From positions 496,001-560,000 of the forward strand of contig WQBJ01000001.1 in assembly GCA_013032095.1 (NCBI GenBank): 64,000 bases of DNA, in the 5' to 3' direction. Positions within the stretch are counted from its first letter, which is position 1. Each line of letters starts with the position of its first letter. The notes below the pieces were generated by a model. It made no database searches. It was not told the origin of the DNA and worked only from the letters and a program-made list of their open reading frames with translations. Below, in pieces: positions 17,393 to 27,501 of this stretch. A program made the translations under genes and the position numbers. The stretch comes from Ruegeria atlantica. GTDB taxonomy: Bacteria; Pseudomonadota; Alphaproteobacteria; Rhodobacterales; Rhodobacteraceae.

Positions 17393-20300
17393 ATGAGTCA
17401 GCCACAAATATCGCTGAACGACCGCTTTGATCTAGAAAAAAACCCTATTCTTCTGAACGGCACGCAAGCGCTTGTGCGCTTGATGCTGATGCAGAAGGCG
17501 CGCGACACGCAGGCGGGGCTGAATACGGCTGGTTTGGTGACCGGCTATCGAGGCTCTCCATTGGGTGCAGTGGACCTACAGATGACGCGGGCGCAAAAGC
17601 AACTGGCCGAGAGCAACATCACCTTTCAATACGGTTTGAACGAGGATCTGGCAGCAACCGCACTCTGGGGCAGTCAGCAGGCCGGGCTGCGCGGCGACGG
17701 CAAGTTCGATGGCGTGTTCGGTCTCTGGTACGGTAAGGGTCCGGGGGTTGACCGGTCTGGTGACGTAATGCGCCATGCCAATATGGCGGGCACTGCCAAA
17801 CACGGCGGCGTTCTTATGGCGATGGGCGATGATCACACCGGCGAAAGCTCGACTGTTTTGCATCAGTCCGAGTGGTCGATGGTCGATATGTATATGCCGA
17901 TCGTCAGCCCGGCTGGTGTGCAAGAGGTATTGGACTACGGCATCTACGGTTTTGCGCTCAGTCGTTTTTCGGGGCTTTGGGTCGGTCTGAAAACGATGAA
18001 AGACACGATCGAGGTCACTTCTGTTGTAGATGGCAGCTTTGACCGTATGAAACTTGCTGAGCCTCAGTTCGACATGCCCGAAGGTGGATTGAACATCCGA
18101 TTGGGTGACACACCGCACCTCCAAGAGGCACGGGTCATTGACTACAAACGTTTTGCGGCTGAGACCTTCTCGCATGCAAACAAAATGGACAGGCGGGTTT
18201 GGGGCAGGTCCGGTGCCAAGATCGGGTTCGTCGCTGCGGGAAAGAACTGGTTGGATCTGACCCATGCGTTGTCATTGCTGAACATTGATGCGGATGAGGC
18301 TGCGCGACTAGGAATCACGACCTACAAGATCGGCCAAACTTTCCCGCTTGACATGACCGGGTTTCATGATTGGGCCGAAGGGTTGGACCTGATTGTAATC
18401 GTTGAGGAAAAGCGAAAACTGATCGAGGTTCAAGTCAAAGAAGCGATCTTTGACGTCCGCCGGGGCCGCCGTGTCTATGGCTGGTACAAGGGTGGGGCCG
18501 GGACTCTGCACCGTGAGGAACTGTTCCCGACACGCGGCGCGCTGGACCCGAATATGATCGCCGAGAAGCTGGGCGAGATCCTGATCGAAGAAGGCCGTGA
18601 GACCGATGGCATTCGCGCGGGTTTGGACAAACTGTCCGAAGCGCGCCGAGCCGATAACGCCGAAGAAATCGCCACGCGCCTGCCGTATTTCTGTTCGGGT
18701 TGCCCGCACAACAGTTCGACCAAACTACCTGAAGGTAGCCGCGCTTATGCGGGGATCGGCTGCCACTACATGGTTCAGTGGATGGATCGCGAGACCACTG
18801 GTTTCACACAGATGGGTGGTGAGGGTGCGAACTGGATCGGTGAGGCACCGTTTTCGACCACCAAGCATGTATTCCAGAACCTTGGTGACGGGACGTACAA
18901 CCACTCGGGCGTGCAGGCGATCCGGGCGGCGCTATCCGCGGGAACGAATATCACGTACAAAATCCTGTTTAACGACGCCGTCGCCATGACGGGGGGGCAG
19001 GAAAACGAAGGTGGTTTGACCGCTGAACGTATCATCGCTGAAGTCAAAGCCATGGGCGTAAAGCATGTGGCTGTGGTTTATGACGAAAAGGAAGACGTGA
19101 ACTTCAAGGCTCTGCCCGCAGACGTTGAGACTTTTGAGCGAGCCGAATTAATGCGGGTTCAGGAACAGTTCCGCGAGATTGATGGCGTTTCGGTTATCGT
19201 CTACGTGCAGACCTGCGCGGCCGAGAAACGCCGTCGACGCAAACGCGGTACGTTCCCGGACCCAGATAAGCGAGTGTTTATCAATACCGATATCTGCGAG
19301 GGATGTGGTGATTGCGGAGTGCAGTCGAACTGTGTCTCAATCGTACCGAAAGAAACCGAGCTGGGTCGCAAGCGCGCGATTGATCAGTCCAGCTGCAACA
19401 AGGATTTCTCCTGCCTCAAAGGGTTTTGCCCCTCGTTCATCACGTTGGAGGGCGCGCAAATCCGCAAGGAGGCGACGACCGAGATTGACCTCCCGGACCT
19501 GCCTGAACCTGAGCTACCGGTAATAAAGGTCACCCATAATGTCGTGATCACCGGGGTTGGTGGAACTGGCGTGGTGACTCTTGGCGCGATATTGGCGCAA
19601 GCCGCACAGATCGACGGCAAAGGGGCCGGAATGATGGAGATGGCCGGGCTGGCCCAAAAGGGCGGCGCGGTGCATATCAACTGTCGTCTTGCCAACCGCC
19701 CCGAAGACATCAGTGCCATCCGCGTCGCTACTGGCGAGGCGCATGCGCTAATCGGGGGTGACCTTGTCGTTTCTGCGGGAGCCAAGACTCTGGGTTTGAC
19801 CCGAACCGGGAAAACGGGCGCAGTCGTCAATAACCACGAGTTTGTCACCGGCGAGTTTACTCGCGATACCGAGTTCCGGATACCGGGTGACCGGCTGGAG
19901 TTGGCCTTGCAGGCCAGGCTGAAGGATGGGTTGTCGATGTTTGACGCCACTGAATTGGCGCGGGCGTTAATGGGGGACTCGATTTATTCGAACATGATGG
20001 TGTTTGGGGCGGCATGGCAGCGGGGTCTGTTGCCTGTCAGCCATGAGGGCATTGTGAAGGCCATCGAACTGAACGGAACCGCAGTCGAACGCAACAAACG
20101 TGCCTTTGATATAGGTCGCTGGGCGGTTCTGCATCCGCAGGAGGTCGCTGGCATTCTTGAGCCCAGTGTGACGGACATTCCAAAAACGCTGGATCAGAAG
20201 ATTGATTTTCGTGCACAGCACCTGACTGCGTATCAAAGCGGCCGTTTGGCCAAGCGCTATCGCAAGCTGGTGGACTCGTTCGAGGATGAAGCGATCCGCG

Positions 20301-20812
20301 AAGCCGTGGCAAAAGGCTATCATAAGCTCCTGTCCTATAAGGATGAATATGAGGTCGCCCGGTTGATTCTGGACAGTCGAGAAAAGGCAGCCGTAGAGTT
20401 TGACGGGGATTTCAAGATAACCTTCCATCTGGCACCGCCCATCCTTGGTGGAAAGGGGGCGGACGGGCGACCTCGCAAGCGTGCGTTTGGCGAATGGATG
20501 CTGAAGCCGATGAAGCTTTTAGCAAGGATGAAGGTCCTGCGCGGTACGCCGTTGGATATCTTCGGCTACAACGCGGAACGTCGGATGGAGCGCGCCCTGA
20601 TCAAGCAATATGAATGGGATATCAAAGAGGTATCACCTCTTGTTACACTACAGAATCGCGACGCGGTTATTGCGCTGGCGCAACTGCCGCTAGATATCCG
20701 TGGATTCGGTCCAGTGTTGCAAGCCAACGAAGCCAAAGCTGCGAAAAAACGCGAGGAGTTGCTAGTGGCCGTTCGGAAGGGAGGACAGGAACTGCGCACC
20801 GCTGCTGAATAA
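17393..20812 (+). CDS. Fused indolepyruvate ferredoxin oxidoreductase
   Basis: An 1139-residue fusion of the alpha and beta (IorA, IorB) activities, which oxidatively decarboxylates aryl pyruvates such as indolepyruvate to aryl-acyl-CoA with reduction of ferredoxin. In order: a pyrimidine-binding domain (residues about 30-250, GYRGSPLGAVDLQM), the FCSGCPHNSST motif near 437, the thiamine-diphosphate domain with GEGANWIGEAPF near 480, a ferredoxin-like cysteine cluster (CEGCGDCGVQSNC) near 635 and a second cysteine group (CNKDFSCLKGFCP) near 670, the gamma-type domain VITGVGGTGVVTLGAILAQA near 720, and an extra C-terminal domain. A GAGG site precedes the ATG. Confidence 0.95.
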   Translation: MSQPQISLNDRFDLEKNPILLNGTQALVRLMLMQKARDTQAGLNTAGLVTGYRGSPLGAVDLQMTRAQKQLAESNITFQYGLNEDLAATALWGSQQAGLRGDGKFDGVFGLWYGKGPGVDRSGDVMRHANMAGTAKHGGVLMAMGDDHTGESSTVLHQSEWSMVDMYMPIVSPAGVQEVLDYGIYGFALSRFSGLWVGLKTMKDTIEVTSVVDGSFDRMKLAEPQFDMPEGGLNIRLGDTPHLQEARVIDYKRFAAETFSHANKMDRRVWGRSGAKIGFVAAGKNWLDLTHALSLLNIDADEAARLGITTYKIGQTFPLDMTGFHDWAEGLDLIVIVEEKRKLIEVQVKEAIFDVRRGRRVYGWYKGGAGTLHREELFPTRGALDPNMIAEKLGEILIEEGRETDGIRAGLDKLSEARRADNAEEIATRLPYFCSGCPHNSSTKLPEGSRAYAGIGCHYMVQWMDRETTGFTQMGGEGANWIGEAPFSTTKHVFQNLGDGTYNHSGVQAIRAALSAGTNITYKILFNDAVAMTGGQENEGGLTAERIIAEVKAMGVKHVAVVYDEKEDVNFKALPADVETFERAELMRVQEQFREIDGVSVIVYVQTCAAEKRRRRKRGTFPDPDKRVFINTDICEGCGDCGVQSNCVSIVPKETELGRKRAIDQSSCNKDFSCLKGFCPSFITLEGAQIRKEATTEIDLPDLPEPELPVIKVTHNVVITGVGGTGVVTLGAILAQAAQIDGKGAGMMEMAGLAQKGGAVHINCRLANRPEDISAIRVATGEAHALIGGDLVVSAGAKTLGLTRTGKTGAVVNNHEFVTGEFTRDTEFRIPGDRLELALQARLKDGLSMFDATELARALMGDSIYSNMMVFGAAWQRGLLPVSHEGIVKAIELNGTAVERNKRAFDIGRWAVLHPQEVAGILEPSVTDIPKTLDQKIDFRAQHLTAYQSGRLAKRYRKLVDSFEDEAIREAVAKGYHKLLSYKDEYEVARLILDSREKAAVEFDGDFKITFHLAPPILGGKGADGRPRKRAFGEWMLKPMKLLARMKVLRGTPLDIFGYNAERRMERALIKQYEWDIKEVSPLVTLQNRDAVIALAQLPLDIRGFGPVLQANEAKAAKKREELLVAVRKGGQELRTAAE

Positions 20813-20892
20813 ATCGTCACGGGATTGTCACGAAACCTAGGCAAAATTGTCGCCTACACTTATTTAGCAGGCAGCAAACTTCGGAGACTCGA

Positions 20893-21771
20893 ATGCCCTC
20901 GCGCCGCCATGTCGCTCGTGACATTTCCTATGCCCATTCCGCCGAAACCAAGGGCGGGAAGATGGTGATTAAGTTGATGGAGAACACCACGGGTCGCTTA
21001 CGTCTGATTAAGCGCGCAGATGGGTACGAGACTGACGTCGCCAATGGGCGTGATTTCTGGTCGGTGATGATCGATCGCTATGGGTTGTCGCTGGATGTTG
21101 TGGGCGGGGCGCTGTCTAACATCCCTAAAAACGGTCCGCTGATCCTGATCGCCAATCACCCTTATGGCATTCTCGACGGGATGATGATGGGCCATATCCT
21201 GTCTCAAACCCGCGATGATTTCCGTATTCTGGCCAACCACGTGTTCCGCAAGGCCGAGGATCTGAATCGGATCATCCTGCCGATCTCGTTTGACGAGACG
21301 AAAGAGGCCATGAAGCTGAACCTCGAAACCCGCAAGACTGCGCTGAATTATCTGGGCGAGGGCGGAGCGATTGGCATTTTTCCAGGAGGGACGGTCAGCA
21401 CTGGCGTTAAGCCGTTCTCACACCCGATGGATCCAGGCTGGCGCGGGTTTACGGCCCGTATGGTGGCCAAATCAAATGCCACGGTGGTGCCGGTATTCTT
21501 TGACGGACACACCTCACGTCTGTTTCAGATCGCCAGCCATTTGCACAATACTTTGCGCATGGGACTGCTGATCAAAGAGTTCAAAAAGCGCATTGATACT
21601 CCGGTTAAAGTCGTGATCGGAGAGCTCATCGGGCGCGATGTTCTGGACCCGATGGCCAAGGATACGCGCAAGATGATGGATTTCTTGCGCAAAGCCACGT
21701 ATGAGCTGTCCCCGACGCCGTTGAAGTCTTATGACTACGGCTATGAATTCGAGGAACGGCATCGCGCCTAA
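20893..21771 (+). CDS. Lysophospholipid/glycerol acyltransferase-family protein
   Basis: A 292-residue protein of the PlsC-like acyltransferase superfamily. The first catalytic block reads [14 protein letters not shown] near residue 93, with five rather than four residues between the histidine and aspartate, and the third block is [11 protein letters not shown] near 160. There is no membrane span, so it would be a peripheral enzyme of phospholipid or lipid A-like acyl transfer; the substrate is unknown. GGAGA before the ATG supports this start. It is followed after 8 bp by murI. Confidence 0.85.
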   Translation: MPSRRHVARDISYAHSAETKGGKMVIKLMENTTGRLRLIKRADGYETDVANGRDFWSVMIDRYGLSLDVVGGALSNIPKNGPLILIANHPYGILDGMMMGHILSQTRDDFRILANHVFRKAEDLNRIILPISFDETKEAMKLNLETRKTALNYLGEGGAIGIFPGGTVSTGVKPFSHPMDPGWRGFTARMVAKSNATVVPVFFDGHTSRLFQIASHLHNTLRMGLLIKEFKKRIDTPVKVVIGELIGRDVLDPMAKDTRKMMDFLRKATYELSPTPLKSYDYGYEFEERHRA

Positions 21772-21779
21772 AGGGGCAA

Positions 21780-22589
21780 ATGGCAGTAGGCATCTTTGAT
21801 TCTGGTTTGGGCGGTCTGACCGTCTTGGACGCCGCGCAGAAACGTCTGCCGGACGTGGATTTCCTGTATTACGCGGATAGTGCGCACGCGCCTTATGGTG
21901 TGCGTGACGCCGAGAACATCTATGAACTGACCCGGCGCGCCGTTTATGACCTGTGGGACCGCGGCTGCAATCTGGTGATTCTGGCCTGCAATACGGCCAG
22001 CGCTGCCGCTCTGCGTCGGATGCAGGAAGAAGGCGTGCCCGAAGGTAAACGTGTTTTGGGCGTTTTCGTGCCTCTGATCGAGGCCCTGACAGAGCGGCAG
22101 TGGGGCGACAACAGCCCACCGCGTGAGGTCGCTGTAAAGCACGTTGCCCTGTTTGCCACACCAGCCACGGTTTCCAGCCGTGCTTTCCAGCGCGAACTTG
22201 CGTTTCGGGCGATCGGTGTGGATGTCGAGGCGCAGGCCTGTGGTGGTGTGGTAGATGCCATTGAGGACGGCGATATGATCTTGGCCGAAGCGCTGGTGCG
22301 CAGCCATGTCGATGCTCTGAAACGAAAAATGCCGGAACCACAGGCAGCCATTCTCGGATGCACGCACTACCCGCTCATGGCGGACACTTTTCAGGCTGCT
22401 TTGGGGGCGGACGTTCAGGTGTTCAGTCAGGGCGCTTTGGTCGCAGAGAGCCTTACCGACTATCTGCAGCGTCACCCGAACATGCAGGGCGACGCCGAGG
22501 GTGGATTCCTGACTACCGGCAAACCGAATTTCGTCAGTGATCGGGCGACGCAGTTCCTTCGACGACAGATCACGTTCGACGCAGCCTGA
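21780..22589 (+). CDS. murI: Glutamate racemase
   Basis: MurI makes D-glutamate for peptidoglycan. The 269-residue protein begins with the [13 protein letters not shown] motif, has the first catalytic cysteine in ACNTAS (Cys70) and the second in [12 protein letters not shown] near residue 197, both in their normal places. It follows the acyltransferase gene by 8 bp and is probably cotranscribed with it. Confidence 0.95.
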   Translation: MAVGIFDSGLGGLTVLDAAQKRLPDVDFLYYADSAHAPYGVRDAENIYELTRRAVYDLWDRGCNLVILACNTASAAALRRMQEEGVPEGKRVLGVFVPLIEALTERQWGDNSPPREVAVKHVALFATPATVSSRAFQRELAFRAIGVDVEAQACGGVVDAIEDGDMILAEALVRSHVDALKRKMPEPQAAILGCTHYPLMADTFQAALGADVQVFSQGALVAESLTDYLQRHPNMQGDAEGGFLTTGKPNFVSDRATQFLRRQITFDAA

Positions 22590-22682
22590 CTTAGGTCAAG
22601 GACGGATCAGCGCACTCTCCTTTATTCGAAGACCGTCACAACGGCGGTCGAAAATGTGACACTATGGAACACGAGGTCTGAC

Positions 22683-23711
22683 ATGACCCATAAAATCGCA
22701 ATTCTGGGTGCATCCGGCTATACCGGCGCCGAACTGGTGCGGCTGATCGCCGAGCACCCCAACATGGAAATCACCGCTTTGGCAGCCGAGCGGAAGGCAG
22801 GGATGTCGATGGCGCAGGTCTTCCCGCATCTGCGCCACATGGACTTGCCGGACCTGTGCAAAATCTCTGAGATCGATTTCTCTCAGATCGACCTGTGTTT
22901 CTGTGCCTTGCCACATAAAACCAGTCAGGAAGTTATTCGTGACCTGCCGAAAGATCTAAGGATTATTGACCTTTCAGCGGATTTCCGGCTGCGGGACGCG
23001 GAAGAATACGAGAAATGGTACGGTAACCCGCACGCAGCGCTCGAGCAGCAGGAAGAGGCGGTTTACGGGCTGACCGAGTTCTACAGGGATGACATCCGGA
23101 ACGCTCGGTTGGTAGCGGGCACCGGTTGCAATGCGGCGACGGGGCAATATGTGCTGCGGCCGCTTATCTCGGCAGGCGTCATTGATCTGGACGATATCGT
23201 GCTGGATCTTAAATGCGCTGTGTCTGGTGCGGGACGTTCGCTGAAAGAAAACCTGCTGCATGCGGAACTCAGCGAGGGCTACAATGCCTATGCTGTGGGT
23301 GGCACTCACCGGCATCTGGGCGAGTTCGATCAGGAGTTTTCGGCTCTGGCCGGTCGCAAAGTGCATGTGCAGTTCACGCCACATTTGATCCCGGCCAACC
23401 GGGGTATTCTGGCGACCACTTACGTCAAGGGCGACCCGGCCAGCGTGTATGAAGCGCTGTCTAAAGCCTATGAAAATGAACCCTTTATCCGGATGTTGCC
23501 GTTTGGTGAAGCGCCTTCGACCCACCATGTGCGGGGCTCGAACTTCTGCCATATTGGCGTGGTTGGTGATCGGATTGAACGTCGTGCTATCGTGATCGGC
23601 GCCTTGGATAACCTGACAAAAGGTAGCAGTGGCCAAGCCTTGCAGAACGCCAACCTGATGTTAGGTGAGGATGAAACCCAGGGGCTGATGATGGCCCCTC
23701 TATTCCCGTGA
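22683..23711 (+). CDS. argC: N-acetyl-gamma-glutamyl-phosphate reductase
   Basis: ArgC reduces N-acetylglutamyl phosphate to the semialdehyde in arginine synthesis. The 342-residue protein opens with the NADP-binding [18 protein letters not shown] motif and has the catalytic cysteine in AGTGCNAATG (Cys149), a variant of the more common PGCYPT context. The [13 protein letters not shown] histidine motif is present near residue 207. A GAGG site supports the ATG at 22683 over the upstream in-frame ATG at 22656. Confidence 0.94.
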   Translation: MTHKIAILGASGYTGAELVRLIAEHPNMEITALAAERKAGMSMAQVFPHLRHMDLPDLCKISEIDFSQIDLCFCALPHKTSQEVIRDLPKDLRIIDLSADFRLRDAEEYEKWYGNPHAALEQQEEAVYGLTEFYRDDIRNARLVAGTGCNAATGQYVLRPLISAGVIDLDDIVLDLKCAVSGAGRSLKENLLHAELSEGYNAYAVGGTHRHLGEFDQEFSALAGRKVHVQFTPHLIPANRGILATTYVKGDPASVYEALSKAYENEPFIRMLPFGEAPSTHHVRGSNFCHIGVVGDRIERRAIVIGALDNLTKGSSGQALQNANLMLGEDETQGLMMAPLFP

Positions 23712-23718
23712 GGACGGT

Positions 23719-24165
23719 ATGAAAACGCTCAAGAAACGTCGTCGAGTACAAGTAATATTGCTGGCCGTTGTGGCTTTGATCTTGGCTACGGGGTTGATTG
23801 GGTTCGCGATGCGGGATGGCATCAACTTTTTCCGTTCGCCAAGTCAGGTGATTGCTGAGCCGCCATTGCCGACCGAGGTGTTTCGTATCGGCGGTCTGGT
23901 AGAGGAAGGTTCGATCATCCGAGGGCAGGGTGAGACGGTACATTTCGTCGTGACCGATGGCGGTGAAAGCGTGCCAGTGGCATTTACCGGGGTTCTGCCG
24001 GATCTGTTTGCGGAAAACCAGGGTATGGTTGGTACGGGTTCGTACGTCAACGGTGTGTTTGAAGCCACTGAAATTCTTGCGAAACATGATGAGACCTACA
24101 TGCCAAAAGAGGTCGTGGATGCTTTGAAAGAACAGGGTGTCTACCAAGAAGGCGGCGAAAGCTGA
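23719..24165 (+). CDS. ccmE: Cytochrome c maturation heme chaperone CcmE
   Basis: CcmE receives heme from CcmABCD and passes it to apocytochrome c. The 148-residue protein has one N-terminal membrane anchor (residues 11-31), a periplasmic OB-fold, and the covalent heme ligand His123 in the LAKHDETYMP motif. It starts 7 bp after argC. The next ccm genes, ccmF and ccmH, follow only after a muramidase/holin pair, so the ccm operon is interrupted here. Confidence 0.96.
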   Translation: MKTLKKRRRVQVILLAVVALILATGLIGFAMRDGINFFRSPSQVIAEPPLPTEVFRIGGLVEEGSIIRGQGETVHFVVTDGGESVPVAFTGVLPDLFAENQGMVGTGSYVNGVFEATEILAKHDETYMPKEVVDALKEQGVYQEGGES

Positions 24166-24280
24166 TTTCAGACTACAGACTGGCAAGACTCGAGTGGCGT
24201 TGCGGAAGCAGCGCCCTTTCTCATTGTTCGGACTTAACCGGATGTCTTCAGCATTTGTCACGCGGCAAGCGGAGGGTGCG

Positions 24281-24892
24281 ATGCAGACGGTGCAACAGAT
24301 TGCAACTGAGATCGTGGCGCGGGAGGGCGGATTTGTAGACGACCCTGATGATCCCGGCGGCGCGACTAAGTATGGTGTGACCATTCACACGATGCGTCGG
24401 CTCGGGTTAGATCTTTCGGGTGACGGAGTGATTAACAGCGCTGATGTACGCTTGCTGAGCAAATCTCAGGCCGTCGAGATTTTTGTGCAACATTATTTTG
24501 AACTCCCACGGCTCAACATGTTGCCTCGGGTGCTGCAGCCCTCGGTGTTCGACATGTACGTCAATGCGGGTGGTCAAGCCGTTAGGATTCTGCAAGCTCT
24601 GCTGCGCGATATGGGGTATGAAATTGCAGTCGATGGGGTTATCGGACCCAATACCAGGCAAGCCTGCCATAGTGCTGCGGACCCGGAACCGATCGCACTC
24701 CGAGATGCCTACGGTGTGGCGCGGCGTAATTACTACTTTCGGCTTGCCGATCATCGACCGGCATCGCGTAAATATGCCCGCACTCGCTCGGGTGGCAAAG
24801 GCGGCTGGATTCGCCGGGCCGAGGAGTTTGTCTCCCACACCTATCATTTGAGTGACGCGGATTTTCAAAGGAGAGTCGCGGGATGGGATTGA
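24281..24892 (+). CDS. GH108-type N-acetylmuramidase with peptidoglycan-binding domain
   Basis: A 203-residue protein of the DUF847/GH108 family (phage endolysin and 'secretion activator' type). The catalytic glutamate is in VAREGGFVDDPDDPGGATKYG (Glu15), followed by a calcium-loop-like DLSGDGVINSADV segment, and the C-terminal half is a PG_binding_3-type domain (VNAGGQAVRILQALL near residue 92). There is no signal peptide, as expected for an enzyme released by a holin. A GGAGG site supports the ATG at 24281. Its end overlaps the next gene, a holin, by 10 bp. Confidence 0.9.
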   Translation: MQTVQQIATEIVAREGGFVDDPDDPGGATKYGVTIHTMRRLGLDLSGDGVINSADVRLLSKSQAVEIFVQHYFELPRLNMLPRVLQPSVFDMYVNAGGQAVRILQALLRDMGYEIAVDGVIGPNTRQACHSAADPEPIALRDAYGVARRNYYFRLADHRPASRKYARTRSGGKGGWIRRAEEFVSHTYHLSDADFQRRVAGWD

Positions 24893-25458
24893 TCTCCAAC
24901 GTATTCACGTTTCTATTTGGCAGCGGCCGTAACGTTGTGCGAGAAGCTGCTGAAATATTTAGGGAAAATGCCGAGAATGGGGCTGAACGCGATTTGGCGT
25001 TACAACAGCAGGCGGTGACGCAGTTCGGCGGGGAGTTCAAAATATCACAGAAAGGTGCATTTGATCGGTTTATGGACGGGCTCAATCGATTGCCACGCCC
25101 GGCAATGGCGCTTGGTACCCTTGGCCTATTCGTTGCAGCGATGGTCGATCCAATCTGGTTCTCGGCGCGGATGCAAGGAATTGCACTTGTGCCCGAGCCG
25201 TTGTGGTGGCTGCTGGGGGTGATCGTGTCCTTCTATTTCGGCGCACGTCACCAGGCCAAGGTGCAAGACCTGCAACGAGAGATCTCAACCATAATGCGAC
25301 GCACACCTCAGGTAATAGGGAACTTACGAGCCCTCCAAGCGTTGCGCAGTGACGGTATTGGGGTCGCAGATCCCGGAACGAATGCAGCGTTGGCTGAAAA
25401 GGCCGCGCGACCGGACGCGAACCCAGCTCTTGAGGATTGGCGACGCACCCGACTGTAA
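24883..25458 (+). CDS. Holin family protein (3TM phage-holin type)
   Basis: A 191-residue protein that overlaps the muramidase gene by 10 bp. It has a soluble helical N-terminus, two clear membrane helices (about residues 72-92 and 106-122, with DPIWFSARMQGIALVPE between) and a cytoplasmic tail after the FGARHQAKVQDLQREI motif, the plan of the 3TMs-type phage holins. With the adjacent muramidase it forms a complete lysis pair without any other phage gene. In Rhodobacter capsulatus a holin/endolysin pair of similar type releases gene transfer agents, which is the best parallel. Confidence 0.85.
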   Translation: MGLISNVFTFLFGSGRNVVREAAEIFRENAENGAERDLALQQQAVTQFGGEFKISQKGAFDRFMDGLNRLPRPAMALGTLGLFVAAMVDPIWFSARMQGIALVPEPLWWLLGVIVSFYFGARHQAKVQDLQREISTIMRRTPQVIGNLRALQALRSDGIGVADPGTNAALAEKAARPDANPALEDWRRTRL

Positions 25459-25536
25459 TGACCCGCGACACTATGCTCGCCCCAAAGGGGCGAAAGTGAT
25501 TGGAGCTTGCCTTCGAACAGGAATATACCCGGGGCC

Positions 25537-27501
25537 ATGATTACTGAACTTGGCCACTTTGCCCTGATCCTCGCTTTTCTGGTTGCCATCGTACAATCGG
25601 TGGTACCGCTGGTTGGTGCCGCTAAACGATGGCCCGGCTGGATGAGTTTTGCCGAACCCGCCGCGATCATCCAGTTTTCGCTAATAGCCTTCTCTTTTGG
25701 CGCTCTGGTATGGGCTTTTGTAACCTCGGATTTCTCGCTGAGGGTGGTGGTAGAAAACAGCCACTCGGCTAAACCGATGATTTACAAGATCAGCGGGACA
25801 TGGGGGAACCACGAAGGATCCATGTTGCTGTGGGTGCTGATTGTGTCACTGTTCGGTGCTATGGCAGCGTTCTTTGGCGGAGGACTGCCACCAACGCTGA
25901 AAGCGCGGGTATTGGCGGTTCAGGCTTCGATTGCCGTTGCATTTTTCGCCTTTATCATTTTCACATCGAACCCGTTTGACCGGTTGATCGTTGCGCCTTT
26001 TGACGGCCGCGATCTGAACCCGTTGCTGCAAGACCCCGGTTTGGCATTCCATCCCCCGTTCCTGTACTTGGGCTATGTGGGCCTGAGTATGGCTTTCAGC
26101 TTTGCCGTTGCCGCTCTGATCGAAGGGCGCGTGGACGCGGCGTGGGGCCGCTGGGTGCGGCCCTGGACGCTGGCTGCTTGGGTGTTTCTGACCATCGGTA
26201 TCGCGCTAGGTTCCTGGTGGGCCTATTACGAACTGGGTTGGGGCGGCTTCTGGTTCTGGGACCCAGTTGAGAATGCCTCGTTCATGCCGTGGCTTCTGGC
26301 TGCAGCGCTGCTGCATTCGGCCATCGTGGTGGAAAAGCGCGAGTCGCTGAAAAGCTGGACCATCCTGCTGGCGATCATTGCCTTTGGGTTCTCGCTGATT
26401 GGCACGTTCATTGTGCGTTCGGGGCTTCTGACGTCAGTTCACGCATTCGCCAATGACCCAGAGCGCGGCGTCTTCATCCTGCTCATTCTGATCTTCTTTA
26501 TGGGAGGCGCGCTGACGCTGTTCGCAGCTCGTGCACAAGCGATGGAGGCCAAGGGTGTCTTTGGAATGGTCAGCCGCGAAAGTGGCTTGATTTTGAACAA
26601 TATTTTGTTGGCTGTCAGTTGTTTCGTCGTCTTTGTCGGGACGATGTGGCCGATGGTGGCCGAGATGGCATTTGATCGCAAACTCTCGGTCGGCGCACCG
26701 TTCTTCAATGCTGCGTTCACGCCTTTTATGGTTGCGTTGGGGATCGCTTTGCCGGTCGGTGCCATGTTGCCGTGGAAACGCGGCAAGCTTGGAAAAACCG
26801 CTTATTCACTGCGCTACGCTTTTGCGCTGTCCGTTGCGCTGGCCCTGCTGGTTTGGGCAATGCAGACAGGTCGCAGCGCTTTAGGGCCGGTTGGTTTGTT
26901 CCTTGGCGCGTGGATTACATTTGGTGCAGCCATTGATCTTTGGAGCCGCACCGGCCGGAAGGGCAATTTGAAACGCCTGCTACGCCTGCCAGGCGCGGAT
27001 TGGGGCAAGGCCGTGGCACATACCGGTCTCGGCGTGACCATGTTCGCCATAGCTGGTCTAACCGCGTGGGAGGTCGAGGACATTCGCGTCGCACAACCGG
27101 GTCAGCCGTTTGAAGTTGGGCAGTTCACCTTGACATTGGAAGGTGTGCGTAACGTGGATGGACCAAACTATTTCTCGACTATGGCGGATGTACGGGTTGA
27201 GCAAGACGGGCGTTATATAAGAACCCTGCATCCTGAAAAGCGGGATTACCCGGTGGCGAGGATGCCCACCACTGAGGCCGCGATTGACTACCGTTTTCTG
27301 CGAGATTTGTACGTCGTGATCGGTGATCAACAGGCGGACGGCGGCTGGGTCATGCGGACATATATTAAGCCTTTTGCCAACTGGATCTGGGCCGGTTGTA
27401 TTCTGATGTCTCTGGGCGGATTGCTGAGCCTGTCTGATCGTCGGTTCCGGGTTGCAGCCGGTGCTCGCAAGGCCCCAGCGGGCGGAGTACCTGCGGAATG
27501 A
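25537..27501 (+). CDS. ccmF: Cytochrome c heme lyase subunit CcmF
   Basis: CcmF is the large membrane subunit of the CcmFH heme lyase that attaches heme to apocytochrome c. The 654-residue protein has about 14-15 membrane helices. The tryptophan-rich heme-handling motif GWGGFWFWDPVENASFMPW is near residue 240 and HNSTW-type SGTWGNHEGSMLLW near 85. The ATG at 25537 (MITELGHFALIL) gives the family N-terminus; the longer in-frame start at 25507 is unlikely. It overlaps ccmH by 4 bp. Confidence 0.97.
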   Translation: MITELGHFALILAFLVAIVQSVVPLVGAAKRWPGWMSFAEPAAIIQFSLIAFSFGALVWAFVTSDFSLRVVVENSHSAKPMIYKISGTWGNHEGSMLLWVLIVSLFGAMAAFFGGGLPPTLKARVLAVQASIAVAFFAFIIFTSNPFDRLIVAPFDGRDLNPLLQDPGLAFHPPFLYLGYVGLSMAFSFAVAALIEGRVDAAWGRWVRPWTLAAWVFLTIGIALGSWWAYYELGWGGFWFWDPVENASFMPWLLAAALLHSAIVVEKRESLKSWTILLAIIAFGFSLIGTFIVRSGLLTSVHAFANDPERGVFILLILIFFMGGALTLFAARAQAMEAKGVFGMVSRESGLILNNILLAVSCFVVFVGTMWPMVAEMAFDRKLSVGAPFFNAAFTPFMVALGIALPVGAMLPWKRGKLGKTAYSLRYAFALSVALALLVWAMQTGRSALGPVGLFLGAWITFGAAIDLWSRTGRKGNLKRLLRLPGADWGKAVAHTGLGVTMFAIAGLTAWEVEDIRVAQPGQPFEVGQFTLTLEGVRNVDGPNYFSTMADVRVEQDGRYIRTLHPEKRDYPVARMPTTEAAIDYRFLRDLYVVIGDQQADGGWVMRTYIKPFANWIWAGCILMSLGGLLSLSDRRFRVAAGARKAPAGGVPAE

